Origin: JAYRWD01 sp041918255
GTDB taxonomy: Bacteria; Patescibacteriota; Dojkabacteria; B142; WJKM01
Direction of reading: 5' to 3'
Assembly: GCA_041918255.1 (NCBI GenBank)
Contig: JAYRWD010000062.1
Span: 1-64,000 of the forward strand
DNA length: 64,000 bases
A program made the translations under genes and the position numbers. Every line of letters starts with the position of its first letter. The stretch's first letter is position 1. Positions 35,782-44,844 of this stretch are shown here, piece by piece. The notes beneath the pieces were generated by a model, which saw nothing but the letters and a program-made list of their open reading frames with translations, ran no database searches and had not been told where the DNA came from.

Positions 35782-36564
35782 TTAATTTACAATGGTACCG
35801 TATGTTCCCTGGGCAGGTACCCTTCGTATCCCAGCATTTAACTCATCCAAAATGTCCACACAACTTGTCAAAGACATTCCCTGCGTAGAGCGTGCTTCTA
35901 CTCTGTCTGTTCGAAGATTGTAGACAAAAGAAACTTCACTTGCTTGCGATTTCACATCAGATTGGAGAGGAGGGGGAGATAGTTGAACACCAACTGCAAC
36001 TAGGCCTTGATTATCTGGTTTCCATACTAGGGCTGGTAGCCTATCTTTTATAGGTGAATCCTTGGTGGTGTATCTACGAGGGCGAAGTTGAATGGGAATT
36101 CGATGAAAACCGTCTTCTCCCATTTTGACCTGTTGCGCCAAGTTAGGAAGGGGATTATTGCCTGTATCGAGGGTGACACATCGGGTTAAACGATGCAAAC
36201 CTCTCCGTAACATTGCAGTTTTCATTTCTGCGGTCAGTGGTCTAGCATATCGTTCCTGTCTTTCAAAAAAATTATCCGTCGCATCATCTATAGCATCTGA
36301 CAGATGCGTACCTCGTAACCCTGCAAGTGCCACACCTAGCAGATCCCTAATAATGAAGAAATCTTCCCTCATCATGATTAGAAAGGCGTACATATCTTCT
36401 GCTAGATTCGGTAACTTTTCTCGCGATGGATCTGGTATAAGTAGATCCGTCCGTTCTATAAGAACATGTAAGGCTTTTTGATCATCTCCTAAGGCTTCTG
36501 AACCCATCGAATCATAATTAATAGATAATTGTCCTATTTTACAAGAATACTTACAAATTTTCAA
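35782..36564 (-). CDS. hypothetical protein, 241-260 aa
   Basis: 260 residues from the outermost ATG; the ATG at 36507 (MGSEALGDDQKALHVL) gives 241 residues and may be the real start, since the preceding residues (KICKYSCKIGQLSINYD) look like non-coding sequence. Mainly helical, without signal peptide: AEDMYAFLIMMREDFFIIRD and AIDDATDNFFERQERYA. No family recognised. It stands alone on the minus strand between plus-strand operons, like the genes at 52629, 56912 and 61944. Confidence 0.6.
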   Translation of the reverse strand: MKICKYSCKIGQLSINYDSMGSEALGDDQKALHVLIERTDLLIPDPSREKLPNLAEDMYAFLIMMREDFFIIRDLLGVALAGLRGTHLSDAIDDATDNFFERQERYARPLTAEMKTAMLRRGLHRLTRCVTLDTGNNPLPNLAQQVKMGEDGFHRIPIQLRPRRYTTKDSPIKDRLPALVWKPDNQGLVAVGVQLSPPPLQSDVKSQASEVSFVYNLRTDRVEARSTQGMSLTSCVDILDELNAGIRRVPAQGTYGTIVN

Positions 36565-36702
36565 ACTTCAATACTATCCGACATTCCAAGATGTCTCTCG
36601 GCAGTTCTCAAATTTATTTATGGTTGCAGTCCAAATACATACCTTTAATATTTTAGTAATTCCTCCCAAAGTTCAAGTTTTAGATAAAGACTAAGGAAAG
36701 GG

Positions 36703-36708
36703 TATAAT
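36703..36708 (+). promoter_or_regulatory. -10 box (TATAAT) before polA
   Basis: A consensus TATAAT preceded by GG, 25 bp upstream of the polA ATG. The -35 region is not clear. It leaves a very short leader. Confidence 0.45.
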
Positions 36709-36732
36709 TAAACATTGTTAGATAAATGGCAA

Positions 36733-39549
36733 ATGTCCAAACCCGTACTTCTCCTTATCGACTCACATGCGATCATCCATCGTGCTTATCATGCCTTTCC
36801 ACCGACGCTTCGCACCACTAAGGGGGAACAGGTAAATGCAGTATACGGCTTCACTTCGATTTTGTTAGAAGTGTTGCAGAAATTCCACCCAGAATATTTA
36901 GCCTGCGCATTTGATTCCCCCGGCCCGACACAGAGACATGATATGTTTGTGGAGTATAAGATACATCGACCTAAACCTGATGATGAATTCCTTTCACAAT
37001 TGCCTCGAATAAACGATGTGGTTGAAGCTATAAATATACCAGTATTTCGGGTGCCAGGATTTGAGGCTGATGACATATTGGGAACCATAGCGAATAAAAA
37101 TTACACGGATAAAAACGGAGAAAAAGTAGAAATAATTATCGCCACTGGAGATAAAGATCTGCTTCAGCTAGTTCGTCCGGGCGTGAAAGTATACATTAGT
37201 GCGACAGGCAATCGATTTGCCAAGTCAATCCTATATGATGAGGAAGAGGTCAAAAAACGCATGGGGTTCGCACCTGCGCTAGTGGTAGATTATAAATCTT
37301 TGCGTGGAGATCCATCTGACAATATACCCGGTGTGGCTGGCATAGGAGAAAAAACAGCGACAAATTTAATTCAAGAATACGGAACTTTAGAAGAAATATT
37401 TGCGCAGATAGGAAAGATACCTGAGAAGGTTAGAAAAAAACTAGAAAATGAATATGAAATAGCCCAAATGTCAAAGCAATTAGCCACCATCATAAGGGAT
37501 GTTCCACTAAGTTTTGATCTAGAAAAGGCGAAATTGTCCGATTATGATCCGAATAGAGTTCGTAAACTATTCATGGAGCTTGAATTCAAATCCCTGTTGC
37601 GCAAGTTACCGGTTTCGGACAATAAAATTGAAATACAAAGCTCAATGTTTCCGACAAATTCTTCTACTGATTTTACCTACGAACGAATTGATAATAATGA
37701 AGAGCTTGCCAAATTCTTAGAATTACTTTCTAGGCAAAACATCTTTGCTTTTGATACGGAAACAACCGGATTAGATAGTTATAGTGCGAAGACCATTGGT
37801 ATGTCATTTAGCTGGGAAGATCTGCACGCTTACTTTGTTGATCTGCGAAATTTCAAGCCCGGAGAGAGTCAACTGAAACTAATCCGGGAAATATTTAACG
37901 ATCCAGCAAAGCGAATTGTGGCACACAACATGAAATTCGACGCTCACGCCCTACTATCTCGGACGCCTGGAGGAGATTTTCTGAATGCGCCAATCTCAAA
38001 TTATTTTTTTGATACCTTGCTTGCTGGGTATGTCCTCTTCGGCGGCCAAAACGGAAATGGTCTCAAACGCTTGGCTTTCTCCCGTCTCGGGATTGAAATG
38101 GATGAAATCGAAACGGTATGGGCAACTTGTCCGGGATTTAAGCAGAAGAAGAGTTATAACTCTCAAGAGATTGAAAACTTCATGTTAAACTGCGATTCGG
38201 AAAAACTTGCCAAATATGCGTCAAATGATGCCCGTGTTACATGGCTTTTGTATAAACACTTTGATGCTCTATTCCGAGAAAGCGAGAAAAAACTACAGAA
38301 TTTATTTTTTGATATAGAAATGCCAATAGTGAAGATTCTTGTTGAGATTGAACAGACGGGAATTTCTTTGGACAGCAAATATTTAAAGAAATATGGGGAA
38401 GAACTAAAACAAAAACTGAGCAAACTTGAGAAAAGTATATATCGTGAAATCGGTCATGAATTCAATATTAATTCTCCCAAGCAAGTCGGTGAGGTACTAT
38501 TCAATGAATTAAATCTTCCCGGCGCTAAGCACACAAAGACGGGAGCTTGGCAGACAAATGAAAGGATCTTGCTGAATCTTCGCTCTTCGGTACCGGTGGT
38601 GGATTATCTTCTGCAATATCGCGAGCTTTCTAAGCTCAACTCTACCTATATCGACACGCTGATAGCGCAAATAGATGAAAAGAGTAATAGGGTACATACA
38701 AACTATAATCAAGCAATTACTTCAACTGGCAGATTAAGCTCTTCCAATCCAAATCTTCAAAATATTCCAGTAGCAACTGAGGAAGGCATAAAGATTCGCC
38801 AAGCATTTGTTCCTGCGAAAGGTTATAAATTTATTTCGTTTGATTTTTCGCAACAAGAGCTAAGGCTCTTAGCACATATGTCGGGTGAACCAGCTTTGCT
38901 GGGAGCATATAAACAGAACGAAGATGTTCATGCCCTGACGGCAAGCAAAATCTTTGAAGTCCCATTAGAGAAAGTTACAAGGGCGCAAAGGGCAACCGGG
39001 AAAACCCTGAACTTCTCATTAATATATGGTATTAGCGCATTCGGACTTTCGGACAGACTTAAGATTCCACGTGAACAAGCGCAAGAGTTTATCGATAACT
39101 TTTTTCTGTTTTATCCAAAGGTGAAGGAATATTTTGACCAACTACTTGAGAATGCACGTGTTACAGGAAAAGTAGAAACAATGTTTGGAAGATATAGGGA
39201 TACAAGCGGACTAAATAATTCAAACTTTGCGATTCGAAGCGCGACCGAACGTGAGGTAATTAACTTTCCAATCCAAGGAAGCGCAGCAGATATGATGAAG
39301 ATAGCCATGATAAATTGCCAGGAGTATGTTAAAAAAAGTAAAGAGTGCATTCAGCTTGATCTTAGGATGATTTTGCAGGTGCATGATGAGTTAATATTCG
39401 AGGTAATCTCAAATGGATTGGAAGATTATGGGAGCACATTGAATGTTGTCATGTCAAAAATAAAGTCAATAATGGAAAATGCTGTCAAGCTAGACGTTCC
39501 AGTTGTAGTTGGGGTAAGCGAGGGGAAAAACTGGGGAGAATTAAAGTAA
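36733..39549 (+). CDS. polA: DNA polymerase I
   Basis: 938 residues from ATG 36733 (MSKPVLLLIDSHAIIHRAYH); a TTG six codons upstream is less likely. Three domains: the 5'-3' exonuclease (about 1-290, GFEADDILGTIA, GDKDLLQLV, SDNIPGVAGIGEKTA); a 3'-5' proofreading exonuclease with all motifs intact (FDTETTG, AHNMKFDAH, YASNDARVTW); and the family A polymerase (DFSQQELRLLAHMSGE, RATGKTLNFSLIYG, QVHDELIFEV). The O-helix keeps phenylalanine at the E. coli F762 position. It fills gaps in repair and lagging-strand synthesis. A winged-helix gene and a DNA ligase follow. Confidence 0.98.
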   Translation: MSKPVLLLIDSHAIIHRAYHAFPPTLRTTKGEQVNAVYGFTSILLEVLQKFHPEYLACAFDSPGPTQRHDMFVEYKIHRPKPDDEFLSQLPRINDVVEAINIPVFRVPGFEADDILGTIANKNYTDKNGEKVEIIIATGDKDLLQLVRPGVKVYISATGNRFAKSILYDEEEVKKRMGFAPALVVDYKSLRGDPSDNIPGVAGIGEKTATNLIQEYGTLEEIFAQIGKIPEKVRKKLENEYEIAQMSKQLATIIRDVPLSFDLEKAKLSDYDPNRVRKLFMELEFKSLLRKLPVSDNKIEIQSSMFPTNSSTDFTYERIDNNEELAKFLELLSRQNIFAFDTETTGLDSYSAKTIGMSFSWEDLHAYFVDLRNFKPGESQLKLIREIFNDPAKRIVAHNMKFDAHALLSRTPGGDFLNAPISNYFFDTLLAGYVLFGGQNGNGLKRLAFSRLGIEMDEIETVWATCPGFKQKKSYNSQEIENFMLNCDSEKLAKYASNDARVTWLLYKHFDALFRESEKKLQNLFFDIEMPIVKILVEIEQTGISLDSKYLKKYGEELKQKLSKLEKSIYREIGHEFNINSPKQVGEVLFNELNLPGAKHTKTGAWQTNERILLNLRSSVPVVDYLLQYRELSKLNSTYIDTLIAQIDEKSNRVHTNYNQAITSTGRLSSSNPNLQNIPVATEEGIKIRQAFVPAKGYKFISFDFSQQELRLLAHMSGEPALLGAYKQNEDVHALTASKIFEVPLEKVTRAQRATGKTLNFSLIYGISAFGLSDRLKIPREQAQEFIDNFFLFYPKVKEYFDQLLENARVTGKVETMFGRYRDTSGLNNSNFAIRSATEREVINFPIQGSAADMMKIAMINCQEYVKKSKECIQLDLRMILQVHDELIFEVISNGLEDYGSTLNVVMSKIKSIMENAVKLDVPVVVGVSEGKNWGELK

Positions 39550-39554
39550 AATAC

Positions 39555-39583
39555 TTGTGACGTTTCTCTGACTTAACTATAAT
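39555..39583 (+). promoter_or_regulatory. candidate promoter before the winged-helix gene
   Basis: TTGTGA at 39555-39560 and TATAAT at 39578-39583, spacer 17 bp, starting just after the polA stop and ending 29 bp before the ATG at 39613. Confidence 0.5.
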
Positions 39584-39612
39584 AAATTCAGCTAATATTA
39601 GCATTTTTTCAA

Positions 39613-40050
39613 ATGAAATTTGGTCGGTTTTTACTCGGAGTAGGAATAGCTGCGGTTGTCTATAAAATGATCGAGAATCTTTCATTAGTCACCACCATTT
39701 GTTCTACCGAACTTCGTATTGTCCCGAATGAACTGTCGGATAAGAGTGAGCAAGAAAGCGAACGAGATATATTAGACGTAATGGATGCGATGCCTCCTGA
39801 GAAGGTCAATGTGGCGTTGGCGAGGCTTGCCAATGGGAAGTTCGATGATAATCAGAATATTTTGTCACCGAGGCAGAAAAAAATTCTGAGTCTGATTCAA
39901 GATCTTGGACAAGTTGACACAACTGTTTTGAATACAAAAATTCGCGGCGTAACAGTTCGCACGCTGAGAAGAGACTTAAATCTGCTTGAGCAAAAAGGCT
40001 TAATCAGAAAAGTGGGTAACACGAAAGGTAGTTATTATGAAAAATCATAG
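39613..40050 (+). CDS. winged-helix (DeoR-like) DNA-binding protein with hydrophobic N-terminus
   Basis: 145 residues. The C-terminal half (about 85-145) is a winged helix: LSPRQKKILSLIQDLGQV, VRTLRRDLNLLEQKGLIRKV, the DeoR/HTH_11 pattern with recognition helix VRTLRRDLN. The N-terminus (MKFGRFLLGVGIAAVVYKMI) is weakly hydrophobic and might anchor it to the membrane. It lies between polA and the DNA ligase, 90 bp before the ligase ATG, so it may regulate this small cluster; that is inference. Confidence 0.7.
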   Translation: MKFGRFLLGVGIAAVVYKMIENLSLVTTICSTELRIVPNELSDKSEQESERDILDVMDAMPPEKVNVALARLANGKFDDNQNILSPRQKKILSLIQDLGQVDTTVLNTKIRGVTVRTLRRDLNLLEQKGLIRKVGNTKGSYYEKS

Positions 40051-40140
40051 AGGATTGAAATGTCGTGATTGAAACAAATAGATTGTCTCGGGTTTTCTCA
40101 GCTGTGTGAGTGTGCAAATATACATCAGTTCTTCCCAATA

Positions 40141-41913
40141 ATGAAATTTTTTAACTTTTCTACGATTCTGGAAGAGCTAGAGCAAATCTCCTCGCGCAAT
40201 GATATGACGGAAATGCTATCCAAGCTACTAGTCGGCTTACGTGGAAGCGAAATAGCTAAAGCAGTGTACATGCTCGAGGGCAGATTGTTACCAAATTATA
40301 CCGGGGTGGAATTTAACTTTGCATCAAAACAAATTCATAAGGCCTTATTGTCTCACGCAGAACAGTTAGGATTAGATACTGATCAATTTCGCAAAAGCTA
40401 CGCTGACGAAGGTGAATTCGCTTATGAAATTTTAGCTCGAACTCATCTGACAGATTCGGGTTTAACCATAGAAGAAATGTACGCAAAGCTCAGCGAAATT
40501 GCTCATGCCTCGGGAACTGGGTCACAAGCCGTGAAACAGGAAATTTATACAGATTTAATTCGTGCGGTTTCGGCCGTTGAGGCTAAATTTGTTACTCGAA
40601 TCATTCTTGGCAATCTCAGACTTGGCATCAGCAAAAAAACAATACTGGACGCGCTTTCTTTTGCCAAAACAAACGACAAATCATGGAGGGATGAGATAGA
40701 AAGAGCCTGTGGCGTTCGTTCTGATTTGGGGCAAATAGCTGAGATTGTCCTATCTACAGACACAAATACTCTTAAGGCAAAACTTGAAAAGCTAACTATA
40801 CTCCCGGGGATACCAGTCGCAAGTAAACTGGTAGAAAGGGAAAAAACGATAAAAGAGGCGTATGATCGAATTCCCAATGCCTTAGTGCAACCGAAATTGG
40901 ATGGATTAAGATTACAGATTCACTATCAAAGTAAAAATGGTGCGATGAACGTATGGTTATTCAGTCGCAACATGGAAAATATGACTGAGATGTTTCCGGA
41001 TATTGTCGAGGGAGTGAGGACTGCTTTTCGGAATTCGAAAATTACTTCCTGTGTCTTAGATAGCGAAACAGTAGCATTCGACGAAAAGGGACACATGTTG
41101 CCTTTTCAAGAAACTATCCAGCGGAAGCGAAAATATGACATTGAAGCTATGGCTGAAGGAATACCCGTGAAAGCCATGGTGTTTGATGTCCTTTACTTAA
41201 ATGAGGAAGACATAAGTAGAGAAACCATAGAAGAACGATTGGGGCTACTGAAAAATTTATTCGGACATTTTGATACAGAGAAGAATTCAAACATTGAAAT
41301 TCTGGAAACAATTCAAATTTCATCACAAAAAGAATTAGAAATATATTTTTACAAATGTCTCGAGAAAGGCCTAGAGGGAGTTATCATGAAAAAGCCAGGG
41401 ACATATTACGAGCCTGGTACACGAAATTTCGACTGGATCAAGATCAAGGCGAGTATTGAATCACATATGGTAGATACTATCGATGGCGTTGTGATGGGGT
41501 ATTATTACGGAAAGGGTCAAAGAAATAAGTTTGGTCTAGGTGCTTTGTTGATTGGAATTTTTGATAGAGAGAAAGATAAATATAGGACTATAGCTAAACT
41601 GGGGACTGGAATTACGGATCAACTTTTCGGACAGATTAAGGAGGATCTAGTAAATATCGAAGTAGAGAATATGCCGGAGAATTATGATGTGGCAAAAGAA
41701 CTTATCCCGTCCGTATGGGTAGAGCCGAAAATTATCGTGGTTGTAGAAGCAGACCAGGTAACACGGAGCAAGCTTCACACCGCAGCGCAAGATAAGCACG
41801 GCAGGGGACTTTCTCTCAGATTCCCGCGCATGAAAGTGTGGAATAGAAGTGATAAGAATGGCGGCGAGAATGCCACGAGTGAGGAGGAATTGAGAGGGAT
41901 GGTAAAGATTTGA
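40141..41913 (+). CDS. ATP-dependent DNA ligase, archaeal/eukaryotic type
   Basis: 590 residues from ATG 40141 (MKFFNFSTILEELEQI); the frame is open upstream, but this start matches the family N-terminus. The N-terminal DNA-binding domain has GRLLPNYTGVEFNFA. The adenylation motif I is VQPKLDGLRLQ (Lys near residue 251), followed by FSRNMENMTEMFPDIVE, VLDSETVAFD and EGVIMKKPGTYYEPGTRNFDWIKIK. The OB-fold end has LRFPRMKVWNRSDK. Length and sequence fit archaeal LigI-type enzymes, not bacterial NAD-dependent LigA. It lies in a polA cluster, suggesting a replication/repair role; gene transfer is likely but unproven. Confidence 0.95.
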   Translation: MKFFNFSTILEELEQISSRNDMTEMLSKLLVGLRGSEIAKAVYMLEGRLLPNYTGVEFNFASKQIHKALLSHAEQLGLDTDQFRKSYADEGEFAYEILARTHLTDSGLTIEEMYAKLSEIAHASGTGSQAVKQEIYTDLIRAVSAVEAKFVTRIILGNLRLGISKKTILDALSFAKTNDKSWRDEIERACGVRSDLGQIAEIVLSTDTNTLKAKLEKLTILPGIPVASKLVEREKTIKEAYDRIPNALVQPKLDGLRLQIHYQSKNGAMNVWLFSRNMENMTEMFPDIVEGVRTAFRNSKITSCVLDSETVAFDEKGHMLPFQETIQRKRKYDIEAMAEGIPVKAMVFDVLYLNEEDISRETIEERLGLLKNLFGHFDTEKNSNIEILETIQISSQKELEIYFYKCLEKGLEGVIMKKPGTYYEPGTRNFDWIKIKASIESHMVDTIDGVVMGYYYGKGQRNKFGLGALLIGIFDREKDKYRTIAKLGTGITDQLFGQIKEDLVNIEVENMPENYDVAKELIPSVWVEPKIIVVVEADQVTRSKLHTAAQDKHGRGLSLRFPRMKVWNRSDKNGGENATSEEELRGMVKI

Positions 41914-41948
41914 TTTTTTTTTGGAATTATTACTCCGAGTTTTCCGAA

Positions 41949-42055
41949 GTGTCATCCTAAGTCGTTGCACACTGTCATCCTGAGCCCTTTGTAATGTCAT
42001 CCTGAGCTTGTCGAAGGATGAGCCCGTCGGGGGGTCGAAGGATGATCTTGTCATG
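41949..42055. repeat. REP-like repeat block A
   Basis: Repeats of tgtcatcctgag occur here, including tgtcatcctgagccctttg (from about 41973) and tgtcatcctgagcttgtcga followed by aggatg. The segment of about 47 bp is almost identical to the block at 43292. The tcatcct/aggatga ends make it partly palindromic. No gene in this 250-bp gap. Confidence 0.75.
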
Positions 42056-42167
42056 TGATAGAAGGAAGAATGCCTGAAGCTTTCATATTCGCGTATAAGA
42101 TTACATAAATGTACACATCCAGACTATAATAAATAGGACAGACAAATCAAAATCATATAATTTCAAT

Positions 42168-43235
42168 ATGCAATTTATACAGATTCAAGATAAAGATTTT
42201 TGGGATAAATTTATTTCTGCAAACAGTTCTTCCGATATCCTGCAAACATGGGAATGGGGAGAGGTTAAGAGGGTAGAGAATTGGTCGCCGTACCGATTCG
42301 CTGTATTAGAAACAAATGGGGAAATAGTTCTTGCTGGTCAAATCTTGGTAAAAAATGTTCCTTTCTTTGGCAAGCTCGCCTATATCCCATATGGACCATG
42401 TTGGCAGCCAGGTCTATCTTTGGAGCAGTTAGATGATTATTGGACGCGTTTTGAAACAGGGATATTACAATGGGCTGAGACATTAGGGATTTTTGCTATC
42501 GAGCTAGAACCGAAATGGAACTTGGAGCAATACGAAGAATTCGCAAAAGTATTTAGAAACTGGCGTAAAACCGGAAGAAACCGACAACCAAAGTACAAGT
42601 TGATAGTAGATCTGACTTTGAGTGAGGAGGAAATCTTAATGGCTATGCACAAATCGACCCGCTACAATATCAAGTACGCTAAAAAACAAGGAGTGATAGT
42701 TAATCAATATCGTTTTAACGATCCCCTAATCTACAAAAAGATTGATGAGTTTTATGAGTTGCTTCTCGAAACGCAAAAACGAGCTAAAGGATATCCGATT
42801 CGATCACAAGAATATTTCCACCATCTTGTCGAAAAATTCTCTCAAAGTAATTACATGAAATTATTTGAAGTTGTTTTTAAGGGTAAAACGGTTGCTATGA
42901 ATATTTCGCAAACTACAAACTACTGGTCGAGCAGTTTTTATGCTTCCTCAAATCGGCTTTTTCCACATGTGAAAGCAACATATCTTCTCAGGTGGGAATC
43001 CATGATGGATGCAAAGAGAGCGGGGGCGAAAATATATGATTTTTGGGGGATTATCCCGAATTCGAAACAACACGCTGGGTATTCTGCTAATAAATTGGGC
43101 TTTGGTGGTTTTCGGGAAGATTTCGTAGGGATTCTAATGGCACCGAAGAATATTAAAACTAGCTTATGGGATATTGGATTGAAATTCTTAGCTTTTTTTG
43201 CCGAATGGAAACAATGGGCAAGGGGCTTGTTTTAG
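42168..43235 (+). CDS. FemABX-like peptidyltransferase 1
   Basis: 355 residues. Typical start of Fem proteins: FWDKFISANSSSDILQTWEWG, then FFGKLAYIPYGP, MHKSTRYNIKYAKKQGV and KIYDFWGI...GFGGF near the end. These are GNAT-fold enzymes that add amino acids from aminoacyl-tRNA to lipid II (FemX/A/B) or act on other peptide acceptors. It is the first of three such genes in 4.7 kb, associated with a glycosyltransferase and a MurG-like enzyme, so an envelope or interpeptide-bridge role is reasonable. Substrate unknown. Confidence 0.88.
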   Translation: MQFIQIQDKDFWDKFISANSSSDILQTWEWGEVKRVENWSPYRFAVLETNGEIVLAGQILVKNVPFFGKLAYIPYGPCWQPGLSLEQLDDYWTRFETGILQWAETLGIFAIELEPKWNLEQYEEFAKVFRNWRKTGRNRQPKYKLIVDLTLSEEEILMAMHKSTRYNIKYAKKQGVIVNQYRFNDPLIYKKIDEFYELLLETQKRAKGYPIRSQEYFHHLVEKFSQSNYMKLFEVVFKGKTVAMNISQTTNYWSSSFYASSNRLFPHVKATYLLRWESMMDAKRAGAKIYDFWGIIPNSKQHAGYSANKLGFGGFREDFVGILMAPKNIKTSLWDIGLKFLAFFAEWKQWARGLF

Positions 43236-43291
43236 AAACGTCATCTTTCGACCCTGCTTGAATTTTTGCAACTTCTTCTTATTTTTTTGGA

Positions 43292-43420
43292 GTGTCATCC
43301 TGAGCCCCTTTGTAATGTCATCCTGAGCTTGTCGAAGGATGGGTCCGTTTGAGGTTGACATAGAATGATGGATTCCTGCTGGAGTCTAATCCCGTGCTTG
43401 ACACGGGGAAGAAATGACAC
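43292..43420. repeat. REP-like repeat block B
   Basis: The same tgtcatcctgagcccctttg/tgtcatcctgagcttgtcga segment as at 41949, followed by aggatggg and a shorter hairpin (cccgtg...cacggg near 43391-43407). It lies in the 558-bp gene-free gap between two Fem-like genes. Confidence 0.75.
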
Positions 43421-43569
43421 AAAAAATTGATCACCCAAAGCGGAACTCTTCGTATTTAGACTATACATAAATTTAAAGGATTAATTTTCTGAATAATTTT
43501 TTACGATCTGTGTTTATCTTCAAATCGGTTCTTATCTAGCTCTCAAATTTAACACGGCAATTTGTCATT

Positions 43570-43607
43570 CCTGCGCCTGCCTACCTACCTGCGTAGGCAG
43601 GCGCAGG
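43570..43607. repeat. palindromic element with perfect 14-bp arms
   Basis: cctgcgcctgccta (43570-43583) and taggcaggcgcagg (43594-43607) are exact inverse copies around a 10-nt loop. The outer flanks tcattcctgc/gcaggaatcc continue the pairing. Related to the cctgcctgcc palindromes near tRNA-Ser. No T-run, so not a normal terminator. Confidence 0.8.
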
Positions 43608-43793
43608 TAGGGAAGCAGGAATCCATGCATTATGTTTTATTATCAAGAGTTTGCTACGCTTTAGTCAATGGTTTGCATCTAGCTTTGTTTATCAAGCCAA
43701 TATTGTCCGTTCTATACTATAATTACTTATGATAACACCGCTTTGAGAATGTTCAGATGATCTATCTATACTAATTTTTGTTTATTAGCTGAT

Positions 43794-44831
43794 GTGACAG
43801 TATCTTTCCAAGAAATCGACAGCAAGGACGTTTGGGACAGCTTTGTTTTGGAGCAAGAGAGATATACCTTCGTCCAGTCGTGGACTTATGGTCAGGTTCT
43901 CGAGACTCTCTACGATTCGGTATATAGAATTGGAATTTTTGAAGGCAAAGACTTAGTAGGATTATTACCCATAGGGATTGTTAAGGCTAAACGCGCGAAT
44001 TATTTGCGACTGAGGCATGGTCCAGTACTCAAGGAGAATTTTTTAAATCCCGAAATTTTTAAACAAATCTCAGAATATTTGCAAAGATTTGCGGGCAAAA
44101 GAAAACTAGATTTTATTCGTATCCAGCCAGTCTTTGATGGACTGTTTATAAAGGCAGAGGGTTGGCGCTCAGCTCCAACACATAATCTTGACGCACAACA
44201 CACCCTGCAGTTACGACTAAGGAAAGAAAATCATAATCCGAAGTCAGATGAAGAGCTCTTGTCGGGTATGCGAAAACAAACGAGATACTATATAAGAAGA
44301 TCTGAGAAGGCAGGAGCTGTAGTGAGAAAGGATTTGGATTTCGAGAACTTTTACTCTTTGCTTTTATCTACTTCTAGGAGGCAACAATACTCGGCTTGGC
44401 CCAAAACCTATTTCGAGGCGTTGTTTGAGTTATTTGGGCAGAGCGGATTAAATCTTTACCTAGCAGAAGTTGGCGGAAAGGCGGTTGCTATGGCATTATT
44501 TCTGGATTTTGGAAAGTACAGATTTTACCTTGAGGGCGGAATGGAATCAGAATTTGCTAATTATTTCCCTTCATACTTATTACAATGGGAATCTATCAAA
44601 GATGCGGTTTTTGGGGGAGTTGAAATATACGATTTTTGGGGTGGCATTGCCCCGAAAGATACTGACGGGAGAAGGTTGGCGAATTATCCTTGGGCCGGAA
44701 TAGATTTATTCAAGTCAGGATTTGGTGGTGATGAAATTAGCATTTCTCATCCATATGATCTACCGGTCAAGTTTCGATATTGGATCACTTGGTGTTATGA
44801 AACAATTGAAAGAAAAAGAAGGGGATATTAA
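43794..44831 (+). CDS. FemABX-like peptidyltransferase 2
   Basis: 345 residues, starting with GTG at 43794. It shows the Fem plan: VWDSFVLEQERYTFVQSWTYG, MRKQTRYYIRRSEKAGAVVR, and KIYDFWG-like VEIYDFWGGIAPKD with GIDLFKSGFGGD. More divergent from Fem 1 than from general family expectations. It begins an operon with a glycosyltransferase (13-bp gap) and Fem 3. A TATAAT-like box near 43712 may be its promoter. Confidence 0.88.
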   Translation: MTVSFQEIDSKDVWDSFVLEQERYTFVQSWTYGQVLETLYDSVYRIGIFEGKDLVGLLPIGIVKAKRANYLRLRHGPVLKENFLNPEIFKQISEYLQRFAGKRKLDFIRIQPVFDGLFIKAEGWRSAPTHNLDAQHTLQLRLRKENHNPKSDEELLSGMRKQTRYYIRRSEKAGAVVRKDLDFENFYSLLLSTSRRQQYSAWPKTYFEALFELFGQSGLNLYLAEVGGKAVAMALFLDFGKYRFYLEGGMESEFANYFPSYLLQWESIKDAVFGGVEIYDFWGGIAPKDTDGRRLANYPWAGIDLFKSGFGGDEISISHPYDLPVKFRYWITWCYETIERKRRGY

Positions 44832-44844
44832 CTAATAAAATTCC

